A stretch of 64,000 nucleotides of DNA from Amaurobius ferox (Eukaryota; Arthropoda; Arachnida; Araneae; Amaurobiidae), in the NCBI GenBank assembly GCA_951213105.1, contig OX578134.1, positions 142,452,450 through 142,516,449 on the forward strand, given 5' to 3'. Under the pieces are notes generated by a model. It was not told where the DNA came from, ran no database searches, and worked only from the letters and a program-made list of their open reading frames with translations. A program made the translations under genes and the position numbers. Shown one piece after another: positions 47,525-60,154 of this stretch (positions are counted from its first letter, which is position 1; every line of letters starts with the position of its first letter).

Positions 47525-49844
47525 TTATTTTCTTGTATACATAGTAAAAATTGATACAGTTGTTAAGATCAAAATGAGATTGGGCTATTACAAAATTGTA
47601 CATATGTATTTAAACTAAATGTAAAACTTTAATGTAAAACGAGCATAAATATAAGCTCCATAGTTTTGAATTTAAACTTATTTATCATAGTTTTTATTAA
47701 TGGGCAGACAGAAATATATATATATGTATTTTAAGCCAATATTTTTAATTTTAATATTTTTTTACGATATATTTCTGAAGTATGAAAAAATAATTTTATT
47801 AATATATGACAAATATTATTATTTTTAGAGGTAATACACAAAAATTGCAATAACGACAGAATATAATAAACGTAAAAAAATATATTTTATTTAAAGAAAA
47901 TTATTAATACAATCACCAAGAGAAACACTTTTGAGACAGTGAGTAACCTTGAAATTAGTGCATAAGTCTGCATATACTATTTATATTTTACTTAAAATAG
48001 TCACAGGAAAACTGTTTCCCATCCTGAAAACTAATTTAATAACAACCCATAAATAAAAAGTATAAACGTAAGGCACCTTTAAGTTTTATATTAGCATAGT
48101 TATCGATTTCTGCAAGCAAAATGGCAGGTTTAATTAATGTCCTCAAATCTGAAAGTCTTGGTTCATGATATTAGCATTGAAACTAATTACTAGAGAGTAT
48201 TTCTGTCTTATGGAAATTCAAAAGCAAACTTAACAGCTTGGATTTTAAATTAGGAAAATATAAAACTTCCTAAAAGATTATCACGCCTGATATAACTTTT
48301 AAATGACGTAACATTTTATATATTCGTACAACAAAGATTGCAAATACATTTTTACTTATTATGTGAATATCTCGTTTTATGTGATTGAGTCAGTTTTAAA
48401 CCATTATATGCCTTCTTATATTATTTTATATAACAGTATTTCAGAAAAAATTTTGAATATTATGTTATGAATGCATAAAATTATTTTTTGGCAAGCCTTA
48501 TCTCAACAAGGAAAACGCAAATTTACAGACAGCCATTGCTATATGAAGGCACAGGTTACCTGACCTTGTCGATATTTTAGTGCACTGGGCATCATATTTG
48601 AGAAATATAGCTAACATGGAGTCTGTTGACGAATTTTCAAATTCACTGCAATTTTCGAGGCTTATCCGTTAGTTTTGAAGCTACAACCTCTATCTAGAGT
48701 TTAATTTAGAGAGTATAAAATTGAGTCATCGTTCATTTAGTTTAGAGAATAAGATACAACAGTATTTCAATTAAAAGTAGACTGTACAGTTACACAATCA
48801 AGCTCATCTACTCTTATAATTGATAATCAAAGCATACAACCAATCCTATATACAATGTTATTCTAAATTATATCAATTACACGGCTAACACATACGACAT
48901 ACATATTACTAAAATATTACTAAATATTACAAAACTGGAAAAAAATCAGTTATATAAAATTTATGATGTTTTAAAAGTATCACTAATATTTTAATAATAA
49001 TATGTATAAATTTCTATGTTCTTTTCATACTACTAATAATACTATTATTAATAGTATCAATACTACGCTGACTGCTATTACGGTCTGCATACTATTAGTT
49101 CAATTTCAAACAATCAGTTGTAGGATGAAGTAACCTACTAATAAATAAACCCATAACTCTTATTTTATTCCACAATTACTTGTAATACAGAAAAAATTAA
49201 TTACGCCGCATCTAATTAAACATTTGTTTTTTACTAATCTAAGTACGAAATTTTAAATATCGCATACTTTTTATATATTTCAATTTTCATTTCGCATTTA
49301 ACTCTGCAATTTTGGCAATGTACATAAATAATTAGAAATGTTACGACTTTAAAATAATTTATAAAATTATAAGATGTCTTAACATAATACAGAAAACCAA
49401 TCTTGTAAAATTACATTTCCCTCCATTAGCAAAAATAAAATTTTGAAGTAATTAGTAGGTAGGTAGGTTTAAAGATAAGCTCGTTCTGTGTTATTTCTTT
49501 CCTGAAAAATTCAGATATGATTGCAACAGTTGTGTGATCTCTATTTAAACCACGATACCATACGTGTAACTGATTAACAAGTTGTTCAAACATAATGACT
49601 AATGTATTTTTAATGTTACATTTCCTTTAAAAGGAAACTAGTACAAATTTACATTTCATCATTAAAGAAAAGACTATTTCTGATGTATGTCATTTGTATC
49701 ATCCATCTTTTGCTCTTGGTTATAATTATACGTGTATAATTTAAAAATATCGCAAAATACTTGACCTTTTACAGAATATTTACTGTATAGGTAATGATTT
49801 GACGGATCATTGATAAAAGTGCGTGTCAGGTCGAGATTAAAAAA
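47525..49844. other. AT-rich non-coding stretch
   Basis: No recognised gene, RNA or element. Confidence 0.4.
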
Positions 49845-50632
49845 ATCTGATGTGAGCAGCACATGACTTTCCTTATATAATGCAATGAATTTACTACTTT
49901 TACAGCAAAAAATTAGGTTATTCTTATAGTAGATAATTATATTCGTTCCATTGAATTTTCGTTAATTAGTCGTCATTTTCATCGATTTAGCGTAATTTTT
50001 ATCCATTTGGCGAGATTTTCGTTAATTTAGCAACATTTAAAACAGTCGCCGAGTTGGCGACATTCCGCCAAATTCGTCGTCAAAATCTCGCCAATCGTTA
50101 TGGACGGAGAAATACGATATTCTTATAGCAGATAAATGACTTGGTGTACAAATACAAATGTATTACTCGAAGTATCTTTTCCTATGAATGGAACGAGCTA
50201 GATGCACGTGAATGATGTCACCAAATTTATCGCATGATACTGCATATGAAAAGTGAATATGTTTATCAACAGTTATTATATTTTTTTTTAATTTATGGGA
50301 TTTTTTTATAAATTTATTTGAAAAATGAGCAATATCTCGAGAACGGTGTTCATGCTAACGTTCTAAAGTTTATGTCAATAATTTTCTAAGGACAGATTAC
50401 ACACAAACAATGTCTATTTGAGTAATTTTATTAAAGGTTTTGATTTTTTGATGATTTTTTCAAAATTTCACTCGAAAATTTAGGGGGTTCTGAACATTCG
50501 ATTGCTTTTAAAAGCAATAGACTTCCAGTATTCATGGATTGTGATTTTTGTACCAAATTTCATTCTAATCGCTCCAATCGTTCGAGAGATATCGTCTCCA
50601 CAGACTCACTGACACACACACACACATACTTT

Positions 50633-50670
<38 letters not shown>

Positions 50671-50800
50671 CATCATCTCAAAATGTTTGATTCGTGATCA
50701 GGGATGCTTGAAACGTGCTCTCCCGTCGAAAACTAGAATTCGAATTTTCGACCACGTCACAATACCTTCCTTATACATTATGTATATGAGGAAAGTAATA
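49845..50800 (+). mobile_element. Hel-2 copy C
   Basis: It starts ATCTGATGTGAGCAGCACAT and ends in the hairpin at 50764-50796. It includes the GCGA module (about 49966-50105), an ATATCTCGAGAACGG segment and a CA/GA microsatellite (50611-50671) before TTTGATTCGTGATCAGGG. Order and length parallel copy A. Confidence 0.7.
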
Positions 50801-51368
50801 AATTGTTATATCAACAGTGAACACTATATTTCGGTACATACTTCATTTGAAAATTATTTTTTAATTAGTGTTTCTACTTAATTGTTGTAACAAATTATAT
50901 TAATTTATAATATTTTTGATTTTTAATTGATTTGGCAGTATTATGTTTTGTCAAGCGAAATAAAGTTACGAAATTTAAACTTCAATAGTTGAAATTCAGA
51001 ATTAATTCCTAAATACAAATTTTAAATATAAATATAAATATAATTATTTAAATGTAAATATTCTAAAAATAAATTGTTTTATGCTAAAGTGTGATAGTTT
51101 AGAAAATAAATTAAAAAATAGTGGCTACAGTCAAGGTATTGGATGTTATTATGACATAACAAATTCGCAATTTCAAAGCCCATATAAACTATATAAGCAC
51201 ATCTACTGTATATGTATAAGCCCATCTACTTTAATATGTAAACAGGACGATCGTGGATGAGAACCATGCTGTTGTATTATGGCTGGTATCTTCATTCTGA
51301 AGATATCCTTTCCCGACCATTCTTATAATTACTTAATTCTTAATAGGTGAGTTGCATGGTCTGGGTTC

Positions 51369-51401
<33 letters not shown>

Positions 51402-52037
51402 TAAAGAAATAAGCCCATATAAAAGAATTATTTTAATAAATAACAACACAATTTTCAAAGACATATATTCAAAGCAGGCGGAACGAAATGCAAAAAATGG
51501 ACATTCCTATATTATAAGAATTGACAGCAAATAAATACCATGCAATAAAATTATGCAGAATTAGTGACAATGCTCCAGCATCCAGGTCACCAAAGTTAGG
51601 CAATTTTGTTTAGAGCGATTAAGTCATGAAGTTGAGGGTTATTAATCGAGGGATGATGCAGGGATGAGTGGAAGAAGGAAACTAATAACAAGTAGCCATT
51701 TAATCCAGCACACAAAGTTCTAATCCAATCTAAAGAAAGAAAGCAAAATACATTCACTTCCAAAAGTGAAGCACGTAAAGCAAATTTTCATTTTTCGAAA
51801 GCGTATTTGAATTTGAGTGACTGAAAATCGTGGCGGATGTAGATGGCAGTATGAAAATAGCGTATGTTACAGCCAATCACTATTGACTATCCGGATGTAT
51901 GCTAATTAGGCAGCCGTTGAAGAGGCCAGCATTATGATGGGTTTGAAGAGTTGCATTTAAAAGCTGATACGAAGTGTGTATAAATTTTGTAGAATGTGTT
52001 TGATGATATTCGTGTTTCTGTGGCTGAAAGAAGACGA
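50801..52037. other. AT-rich non-coding stretch with an (AAT)n microsatellite
   Basis: (AAT)n lies at 51368-51404; an Asn-rich open frame across it is an artefact. The last 200 bp may be the 5' flank of the transposon that follows. Confidence 0.5.
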
Positions 52038-53040
52038 ATGACAGATAGTGAGCGCTGGCGTGTTGTCGGACACATTGAAGCAAGACAATCAATCAAACAT
52101 GTCGTTATTTTTTTGCCGTCGATCATTCGTTAATTTCTCGATTATGGAAATAATTCCAAACAAGTCAAACAGTTGTTCGGAGACCTGTGCCAGGTCGCAC
52201 AAGGATTGCCACCCCCTCTGATGATCGGTACATTGCTATAGTAGCCAAGTGGAATCGACGAGCGACCTCCACAACTGTTATATCCATGGTTGCAGCGGCA
52301 TTTGGTAAGACAATATATGCCAGTACTGTGCGCTGAAGGCTCCACGTGAAGGGACTGTACACCGGAGTGCCACGTTTTTGTGTTCCACTAATCGTCCAAG
52401 CCAGAGAGGCAAAATTAAAGTGATGTCGCCAACATGTCAATTAGACTGTCTCAGAGTGGTGCAACGTCCTGTTCATGGACGAGTCCAGATTCGGCCTGGA
52501 ATCAGATGATACGCGTATAAAGGTCTGGAGTGAACGAGGCACACGCAATCAGGCCAAGAACATCATCGAACATCACGCATTCAGAGGTGGCAGCGTCATA
52601 TTGTGGGCTGGAATTTCAATGGCATGTCGCACTGCAGATATTTAAAGGCGGTTCTGCGACGACTGCGCGATATCGGGATGAAGTCCTAGACCCCATTGCG
52701 AGATTTTACGCTGCAGCAGTTGGTCCCGATTTCCTCCTTATGAACGATAATGCCAGTCCCCATAGAGCTAACATCGTTGACTGATACCTGGAAAGTTAGG
52801 GCATTTCTCGTATGGAGTGGTCGGCGTATTCCCCCGACCTTAATCCTTTTGAACCTTTTGTATGCCCTCGGCCGTTCTGTGTCTGCACGTTCACCTTCTC
52901 CAGCCAGTCTCAGAGAGTTGGAAACTGCTCTATTGGAGGAATGATCATTGCTCGAATCTGCGATGGTTGATCGCTTCATTGGAAGCATAAAAATTATTGT
53001 AAAATTTGTGTGAAGGTCCGAGGGGGTCACATACAATATG
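52038..53040 (+). pseudogene. Tc1-like transposase pseudogene with all three catalytic positions recognisable
   Basis: From MTDSERWRVVGHIEARQS (helix-turn-helix start) the text passes through QTVVRRPVPGRTRIATPSDD and TVSEWCNVLFMDESRFGLES (first Asp). It continues with GGSVILWAGISMACRTALQI, FLLMNDNASPHRANIVD (second Asp) and SAYSPDLNPFE (Glu), and ends YCKICVKVRGGHIQY near 53040. Four or more premature stops and at least two frameshifts (before 52200 and after the Glu) break it; several stops look like CGA-to-TGA or TGG-to-TAG changes. The family is a nuclear cut-and-paste DDE/D transposase. Clear inverted repeats were not found. Confidence 0.88.
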
Positions 53041-53476
53041 AATGTAAGTTTTGTTTGGTTTGTTTACCTTTAAACATCATTTTTTAATGACCTAAGTAGG
53101 ACGTCATCATATAACTTACGAAAAGTACATATTTTTTCATCTATGTTCATAATCATTGTTTTAATGCATAAACACATTTGCCACCTTCATATGCAATTTT
53201 GAGTTAATCAAAGCTTTACTTTTCGATTTTTTGTTGATTTTACAGTCGGTGCTTACCTTTTAGAAACCAGTGTATGATGTATTCGAGTGTGAACTCGCCA
53301 AGCCTAGGGGAGCTAAAGAAAAAAATTCCCAAACCGATGATATTCCGAAATGTTCAAGCAAGAAAAGCTTCAAAAGATACACTAATTGAATAATAAATAT
53401 CAAAATCAATTCTCCAGATGTCCTAAAAGTTACCTGTTTCGGTGATCTGTTCACAGAACAAATAAAGAACCAGTAA

Positions 53477-54063
53477 TGTAACGACTAGTGATAAGGTGAA
53501 CGCTCATATGGCAGTAATAAACGCCTTGAGTTGGAGATGTCTTTAGCCCAAGACTATGATACTGGCCTATCACACTTTGGCCCCGGAATCAAACACTGCC
53601 AAGTTGGGGAAATTGCATTCTCGCTACATTGGTGTCCCGGACTTGATGCACGAAGCATCCTTCGCTCAATCATTTTCCAGTTATTCTGCTTCCAGAGCAT
53701 TATATATGTATTTCATAAGTGTACTTTCTATACTCCGCATAAGATGGCGCCACCACACTTCCTTGATCTTCCGAGATTCTCGGTCGTCGACTCAACGGAC
53801 CTTGTGATTCACTAAGACGCCGCTTGTAACAACTTCTTCACTTCAATTAGGAGCTCGCCTCCTCATCTACAGTGACAATTCCGTTCGGTTTCGACGAAAC
53901 TCACATGGAGAGAGAGTACTGTAGCGAACGCTCTTAAGGCAATATTAAATGACTTGAGCTGGAGCCGTCTTTAGTTCAAGGCATTTAATTTTAGCCTATC
54001 ACAATTTGACCCCGGGATCACACTTCGGCACTGACAAGTTGGTCAAATTCTATTCTCGCTACA
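53477..54063 (+). mobile_element. Miniature LTR retrotransposon (TRIM-like) remnant
   Basis: Two diverged direct repeats (53477-53628, 152 bp; 53920-54063, 144 bp) both start TGTARCG and end CGCTACA, the TG...CA termini of LTRs. Right after the first comes TTGGTGTCCCGGACTTGATG, in the place and style of a tRNA primer-binding site. Just before the second is the purine run GGAGAGAGAGTAC (53907-53919), a polypurine-tract candidate. Only about 290 bp lie between, with no gag or pol motif. This is either a TRIM or an internally deleted gypsy/BEL-type copy. No target duplication survives. Confidence 0.6.
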
Positions 54064-55735
54064 CACTCTTGAATGTCATCTGACAAATTTTAGAAGTCAT
54101 ATAGTACGGCAATGTGCACAGAGAAAATACCTTTTGTTTGAGATATGACGATGTCATTATCCAAAAATGAGGAGATCTGGCAGGTCATTGTATGTAGGTA
54201 TTGTGCATTATTTATATATGTATGTGTGAGAAAAAATTATGTTCGTGAAAGTTAACACACACTAGCAGAGTCTGATTTTAATTTAGAGTAAGGGATACGA
54301 ATCAGAGGCATTGTCATTACATTCCCGAATTCAGATATTTAGTTTAGTAGTAATAGATACATGGAGGTCTTCGAATGAAGACATGTAAAAAATAATATAA
54401 CAAATTATATTTCTATTTCTGATTAATTTTTTTTTCTGATTAATTTTCTTTCTGATCAATGTTAGTTCCTCGAAAGTAAAAAATAAAAATAGAAAACATG
54501 TTTGAATTATTATTTGGTTCATAATTATTTTAGATTGTTTCTTAATATTCAAGTTTCAGATTTCTATATCAGGTACAGAAATATAAATATTTATCTCGGT
54601 TATTTGCGGATAATAATAAACCCAATTGAAAAAAACTGAGTTATTAATATTTACAAATTTTAAATTAAATCCATTTTGAAATTTAAGATTAGATAAATCG
54701 TATTATAATAATATGTCGATCAGTAGATTAGTAACCACACATAATAATCTTCTGTAAATTAACACATAAAGAACCGAAAATTTATTTAAGTACTTTTATT
54801 TCTACTTTTTTTTACATAAATGATAACACATAATGTAAATGAACGTTGAGTTTTAATCTTGATTTAAAATGTTTACAAAATTGCATCTGAATTCAGCTAG
54901 TTTTCAATTATTAATATTATTAACAAAATGGAAAAAGTATTATATTAATTAATTAATTCAAGGATAATTTTTGCAGAAATATTTTTGTTCAGTTGCCTAA
55001 AAATAGATGCAGGATTTTTTGTAACCATAATTAGTCAAATGAAAAATATACAGGACAACAGATATATTGAACAGATATTTGTTGAAAATTATTGGATACA
55101 AACTTGCAGACGATTCTTTATTTCAACATTTTTAATTTATAGGGTCCATGCATAAACACGAGATTTCATCGCATAACTATTTTCAGTTAGTTAATTATTT
55201 TTACATATATTCTAACTTACACATCCCCCTATAACACATCATAAGGATTTTTATATATCATAATTTAAAACATTGCATTATATTTAAAAGTTTAACATTT
55301 TTCTATTTTCCTGATTTTTTTTTCGTAATAAAAATGTATCCTAGACGTTTCCACGTAAAAAAAATCCGCTGCATACAAATCCGATAACGTTCATAAGAAA
55401 TTATTCCTAAAATATATTTTCCAACTATGCAATCTTATGTCAAGATATTGCGTGTCGCTATAAATATCACCTAACCGATACTAAATGCAATTGTGTAAAG
55501 TGTTATGGACTTGAAAACGAATATTGATTTTCCTGGACCTAAAATACTTATTATCTTAAATGTACTTATTAGGATTTTACCTTTAGGCGATATTTTTGAC
55601 TTTAGAAGATATTTTTTACTCTAACTTCAGTTGGTTTGTTTATATGCATATAAAAATACATTTTATATAAAAAATATGTTTATAATATATGATTAAGAAT
55701 TAAATAAATTACATTTTGTATGAAAATCAGTACTC
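54064..55735. other. AT-rich non-coding stretch
   Basis: No recognised feature. Confidence 0.4.
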
Positions 55736-56040
55736 ACAGAGTCAGTACGCACAAAGTACTTCGGAGTTGGCACTTCGATAGCCAGTACTCACAGAGGCCT
55801 CCTATAAGAGGAGTTCCGGAATTAGGATCGTCTTTTTTGTACCGATATTAGTATCCAGGATCCGCTTTGTGGTGGACCAGAACTTACAAGTATATATACC
55901 AGTAAAGCAATTACTTGATGATTGCTGTACATATAAAGTTTTTATAATTCAGATACTGACTCTGCATAGTAGGTTTTTTTACTGTCACTATTAGTAGTGG
56001 ATATTACGTGCTTAAGCCCGATAAAAGCGTGACAGTGATA
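55736..56040 (+). mobile_element. Possible solo LTR or retroelement edge
   Basis: A GC-richer block repeats CAGTACTCACAGAG (about 55730 and 55785), has a TATA-like GTATATATACC (55890) and ends in CCCGATAAAAGCGTGACAGTG. Composition and a lone TATA box suggest LTR-type promoter sequence, but no paired repeat, primer site or purine tract was found. Unresolved. Confidence 0.25.
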
Positions 56041-56649
56041 AACGGTTTGTGGTACATGTTGTCTTAATAATTTATTGTTTTAAAGGAATTAATCCTGAGT
56101 TCAATAATAAATATGAAATAGATTATTTAAGAATTTTTTTCTCTTTGCTTGATTTCTGACTTATAAATGCTGTAACTTGTTATTTGAAATGTTTACTATA
56201 ATTTAGAGCTTTAAAGTTGCTATATATATCATAAAATGTATATATACATAGAAACAAGAGACAAAGTGTACAATAATTTGCACGTGCTTCAAAATTTCCG
56301 TACCCTTTTAAGAAATTAAGATAATTTTTAATAGACATGACAACTTTAGAAAAGAATAGATGGATTGCAGACATATAAGAAAGAAAATATTGTAGAAAGC
56401 TTTCTATCCCTCCTGCATGAAAATTATTAATCTTTAACATACAAGCATAATCACACACTTATTCATTTGGATATTCGCCTGAAAATACATTTCAACTAAT
56501 AAAGCTATAGTTATAAATAACTCAATATTCTATCGTTAATTAAAAACACTGGAAAAGGGAGACGTGTTTCACATATTCAGATGAGCTTCATATAATATAA
56601 ATAGATCCATTTCGAATCGCTCGGCATTTGAGTAGGAGCGATGCAGCAG
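56041..56649. other. AT-rich non-coding stretch
   Basis: No recognised feature. Confidence 0.4.
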
Positions 56650-57507
56650 TGAGATTATGTTGGCAGGAATGGCAGGTTTCAGCTGCAAGCGGGTAGTGGC
56701 GACGACAGAACGGGAAGATAGAGCGATTGTCAGAACAGCTGTGGCAGCAAGAGTTTCGCCGTTATCAACCATCCAATGTGTGACAAACACGGAAATGACC
56801 ACCCGAACCATTAATAGAAGACCACGGAAGCGGAATATATACTCGCGGTCCCCATTACGCTGCCTACCACTGAGCAGTACGCACCGTCTACAGCGATTTC
56901 AATAGTGCATGACCCGATCAACGTGGAATTGTTCGGATTGCGAACGAATTGTCTTCAGTAATGAGTCCCGCATCGAACTGAGTCCCGACGACCAGCGCAG
57001 ACGTGTCTGAAGACAGCCCGGATACCGTCAGGATCCTGTTGTTACTGTCACATGCCACACAGCCCGACAACAAGGTGTTATGATCTGGCGTGCCATTTCG
57101 TTTGATAGCCGGACCACTTTGATAGTCCTCCGTGGCATCATCACAGCACACAGGTACGTTGTCGACATTCTACGACCCAATGTATTGCCATTTCAGTCGC
57201 GACACCCCGGGCTAACTTTTCAGAAAGATAAGCCAGGCCACACATGGCAAGCCCCTCTATTGATTATCTGATTGATTACCGACACACTTCCTTTGCCAGC
57301 CAGATCCCCAGATGTCTCGCCTATTGAGCACTTTTTGTTTAAGATGTGGCGCGCCTGCGACCATCCCAAAATGTAAACGAATTAACTCGTCTACTGGAGG
57401 CCATTTGGAACGATATCCCTCAGAACACCATCCATCAACTTTATGCATCAATGCCGCGTCGGGTAACAGCTTGCATCATGGTCAGAGGTGGACCAACACC
57501 ATATTGA
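56650..57507 (+). pseudogene. Tc1-like transposase pseudogene, second subfamily
   Basis: A start-truncated relic reads TEREDRAIVRTAVAARVSPL (linker after the DNA-binding region), CERIVFSNESRIELSPDD, GVMIWRAISFDSRTTLIVLR, VLPFQSRHPGLTFQKDKPGH, LPLPARSPDVSPIEHFLFKM and finally VRGGPTPY with a TGA stop at 57505-57507. The first catalytic Asp is Asn here (SNES for SDES), the second (QKDKPGH) and the Glu (SPIEH) remain, and several stops and frameshifts break the frame. It differs from the 52038 relic in all linker sequences, so it was a separate subfamily. Copy f of Hel-1 starts about 265 bp downstream. Confidence 0.85.
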
Positions 57508-57772
57508 CGTACTCACTTTGTGTAGATCTTTCAGTGCAATAATTCATCCAATTGTTCTGAAATTCTAATCATTTCTTTTTATGTACATCCACATCCCACG
57601 TACCGAATTCTTAGAGTGTACTTGTATAATAGATAACACCGACTTAATAATATTAGAATGCTACAGAAAAGAACTCAAAAAAAGTTCTATTTATAACGAA
57701 ATCCACATTACACGAACATCCACATTACACGTACCGAATTTTATCTTATTTAGATAATTCTCTCTTGGTGCG
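57508..57772. other. Tc1 3' flank with a duplicated segment
   Basis: CATCCACATCCCACGTACCG (57587) recurs as CATCCACATTACACGTACCG (57718). The second copy leads into TTTAGATAATTCTCTCTTGG, which may be the outer inverted repeat of the Tc1 relic, cut by the Hel-1 insertion. Confidence 0.4.
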
Positions 57773-60103
57773 TATATATATAAATAACATTGAAAATATG
57801 TCTGTTTGTATGTCCCATCATGGCGGGAGAACGGCTAAACTGAACGTAATGGAATTTTGTGGGTGAACTTGAAATAGCTCCCTTTAAATTTTATCCAAGT
57901 TTCGAGTTTCTAAGACCAGGAGTTGTCGAGATATTAATGAAAAACGAAACTTTGTCCTAGGAGTTCTACTCTCTAACTCCCTGGTTCCTCCAAACGAAAA
58001 GATTGGAAATCGTTTGTTTAAACATGAAAGTGAATTAAAACCTTATCTCTGACTTTCGTGCGATATTTTTTCGCTAATTAATCACTTTTCAAAAACATGA
58101 ATTGTTTGAAAACATGAATGTTTGAAACACGAATTTAAATGGAAAATCTATCAGCATGACTTATTTTTCCCAAGCTTTTACTCAACAATGAAAAATATTT
58201 ATACATCAAAATGGTTATTTGATTATTAGCATTTTATAAGGAAGATTTTATATTATATCATATTGCTCCGCAACGCAATTAAATTAAATGTGTTTGTTAA
58301 TGTTTATTATTTTTTTTCGATTTGAATATTAAATAAATGGATATAAAACTATATCTTATAAACGGTTTGTGTATTTCTTTTAACTATATTAATTGCGGAC
58401 TGCGTACATCACTTCAATTTATTTTGGTGAGTTTTCAAGCTTATATCTTATGTTATCTAATAAAAGCATATATTTTGTTTTGTCAATAAATTTATTGACC
58501 TGATTTTTGAAACAGAAAAATAGTAGAACGGGTATATCTTCTAATACAATTTTAGTATTTTCATTTAATATATACAAACGGGATCAGGATGTTTTACTCA
58601 GATCTGCAAATTCAGATCTAAGAATTTTGCGGGATATCGCCAACTTGACAACTTTTGTTAAACGTTACGAAATTAATGGAAATGTCGCCAAATTGATAAA
58701 AATGAGGCTAGATCAGTGAAATTAATATTGTTTTGTTAGAGAGTACTGCAATGATGTTTCGGTAGCATTTGTCTGTCAGTCTAATCGTCCTACTTAGTAA
58801 CACATTTAGAGAATTTTGAAAATGTCGTTAAATTGATAAAAATATTTGTAAATCCATAAACATATCTTGAAATTGATAAAATTGCACAAAATAATTGAAA
58901 TTAATTGTGTTTTGTTAGGAGATAGCATTGGGATGATTTTCGTCAATTTGTCGACAAGTGAGACAATCCCACTAAATGATAAATTTGGCGATTTTTTTTA
59001 AAATGCCGCTAAATTGACGAAAATCTCGTCAAATTTTCGACAGAGATAGCATTATGCAGACGACATTTTCTCCAATCTATTTGAAGCAAATGATATCATG
59101 TCACTTAGCAACGTATTTAAATCCAATGTGTTTATGCGGCAGACTATTTTTATTAAACTTTTCCGATTTTAATAATGAAGATATGTATATAAAATAAATT
59201 TCAATGCTATCATATTTTTTACTAGATAATATCAATTACGATCTTCGGATTTAAACATTATTATTATTGATGTTTTCGGGGATTATTGACTCGGAGATTA
59301 TTGTTATTTTTAAGTTATTATGCCATTGTTTTATTGCAGCAAAAATTGTTGAAACTCATATATTGTACGTTGTACGAGTAATCTTCTACAAATGCACGGA
59401 TATATCTTCTAATCTACGAGAATATAAGTATTACAGGTAATTTGGCATATATTTTGATATATATTGGCATATATTGGAATCAATTACGGCATTCTGTTGT
59501 AAAGATTACGGGGATTATTGATATTTTCTATTTATTACGTCATCTGTTTTATTTTAGCAAATAATATTTGAGACTCATATTGTAATACGGGTAATCTTCT
59601 ACTAACACTCGAACACATACATCTTCTAGTCTACGACATAATAAGTAGTACGGGGACTTCCCATATATTTTAGCACTTTCCATTGGCATACATTGGAATA
59701 TTTTACTGCGTTCTGGTTTGAAGATTACGGGTTTATTGATATTTTCAATTTATATATGTAATCTACTAATGCAGGTTATATCTTCTAATATTCGTGTATA
59801 TAAGTAGTACGGGTCCCATACAATTTTAAAGCTTTTATATTACATATATTGATCCAATTCCATATTTTTTGTATACTTGCTTACAAAATGGCCAGGATGT
59901 TTTATTCTTCAGATCTGCCAGTGAAGATAATTTTATATGGGGCGAGAACAGAGATTTTTAAACGTCTTTTAAGGAGCATTAAATTAAATATTTTAACAGA
60001 ATATTTTGATTGAATATGTCATTTAGAATACCATAGGAATTTGCACACTATTGTGAATTTTAAGTTTCTTTATATTTACTCCGTACGAAGAACGGGTATG
60101 CTG
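57773..60103 (+). mobile_element. Hel-1 copy f: near full-length, opposite orientation to the 3.9-11.9 kb cluster
   Basis: It starts in TATATATAAATAACATTGAA and GTCTGTTTGTATGTCCCATC (a decayed GTCT tract). It carries one 147-bp-type unit instead of two, the GCGA modules (about 58620-58700 and 58960-59050) and the 230-bp-type units (about 59300-59850). It ends CCGTACGAAGAACGGGTATG then CTG; the final CTAG is lost and a (TA)n tract (60107-60152) follows directly. It encodes nothing. Confidence 0.72.

Positions 60104-60106
<3 letters not shown>

Positions 60107-60152
<46 letters not shown>
60107..60152. repeat. (TA)n microsatellite at the Hel-1 end
   Basis: Pure TA alternation directly abuts the eroded terminus of Hel-1 copy f. 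Confidence 0.9.

Positions 60153-60154
<2 letters not shown>

Noticed and set aside
51352..51534. Asn-rich 60-codon frame
   Set aside because: It translates an (AAT)n microsatellite; the remainder has no recognisable domain.
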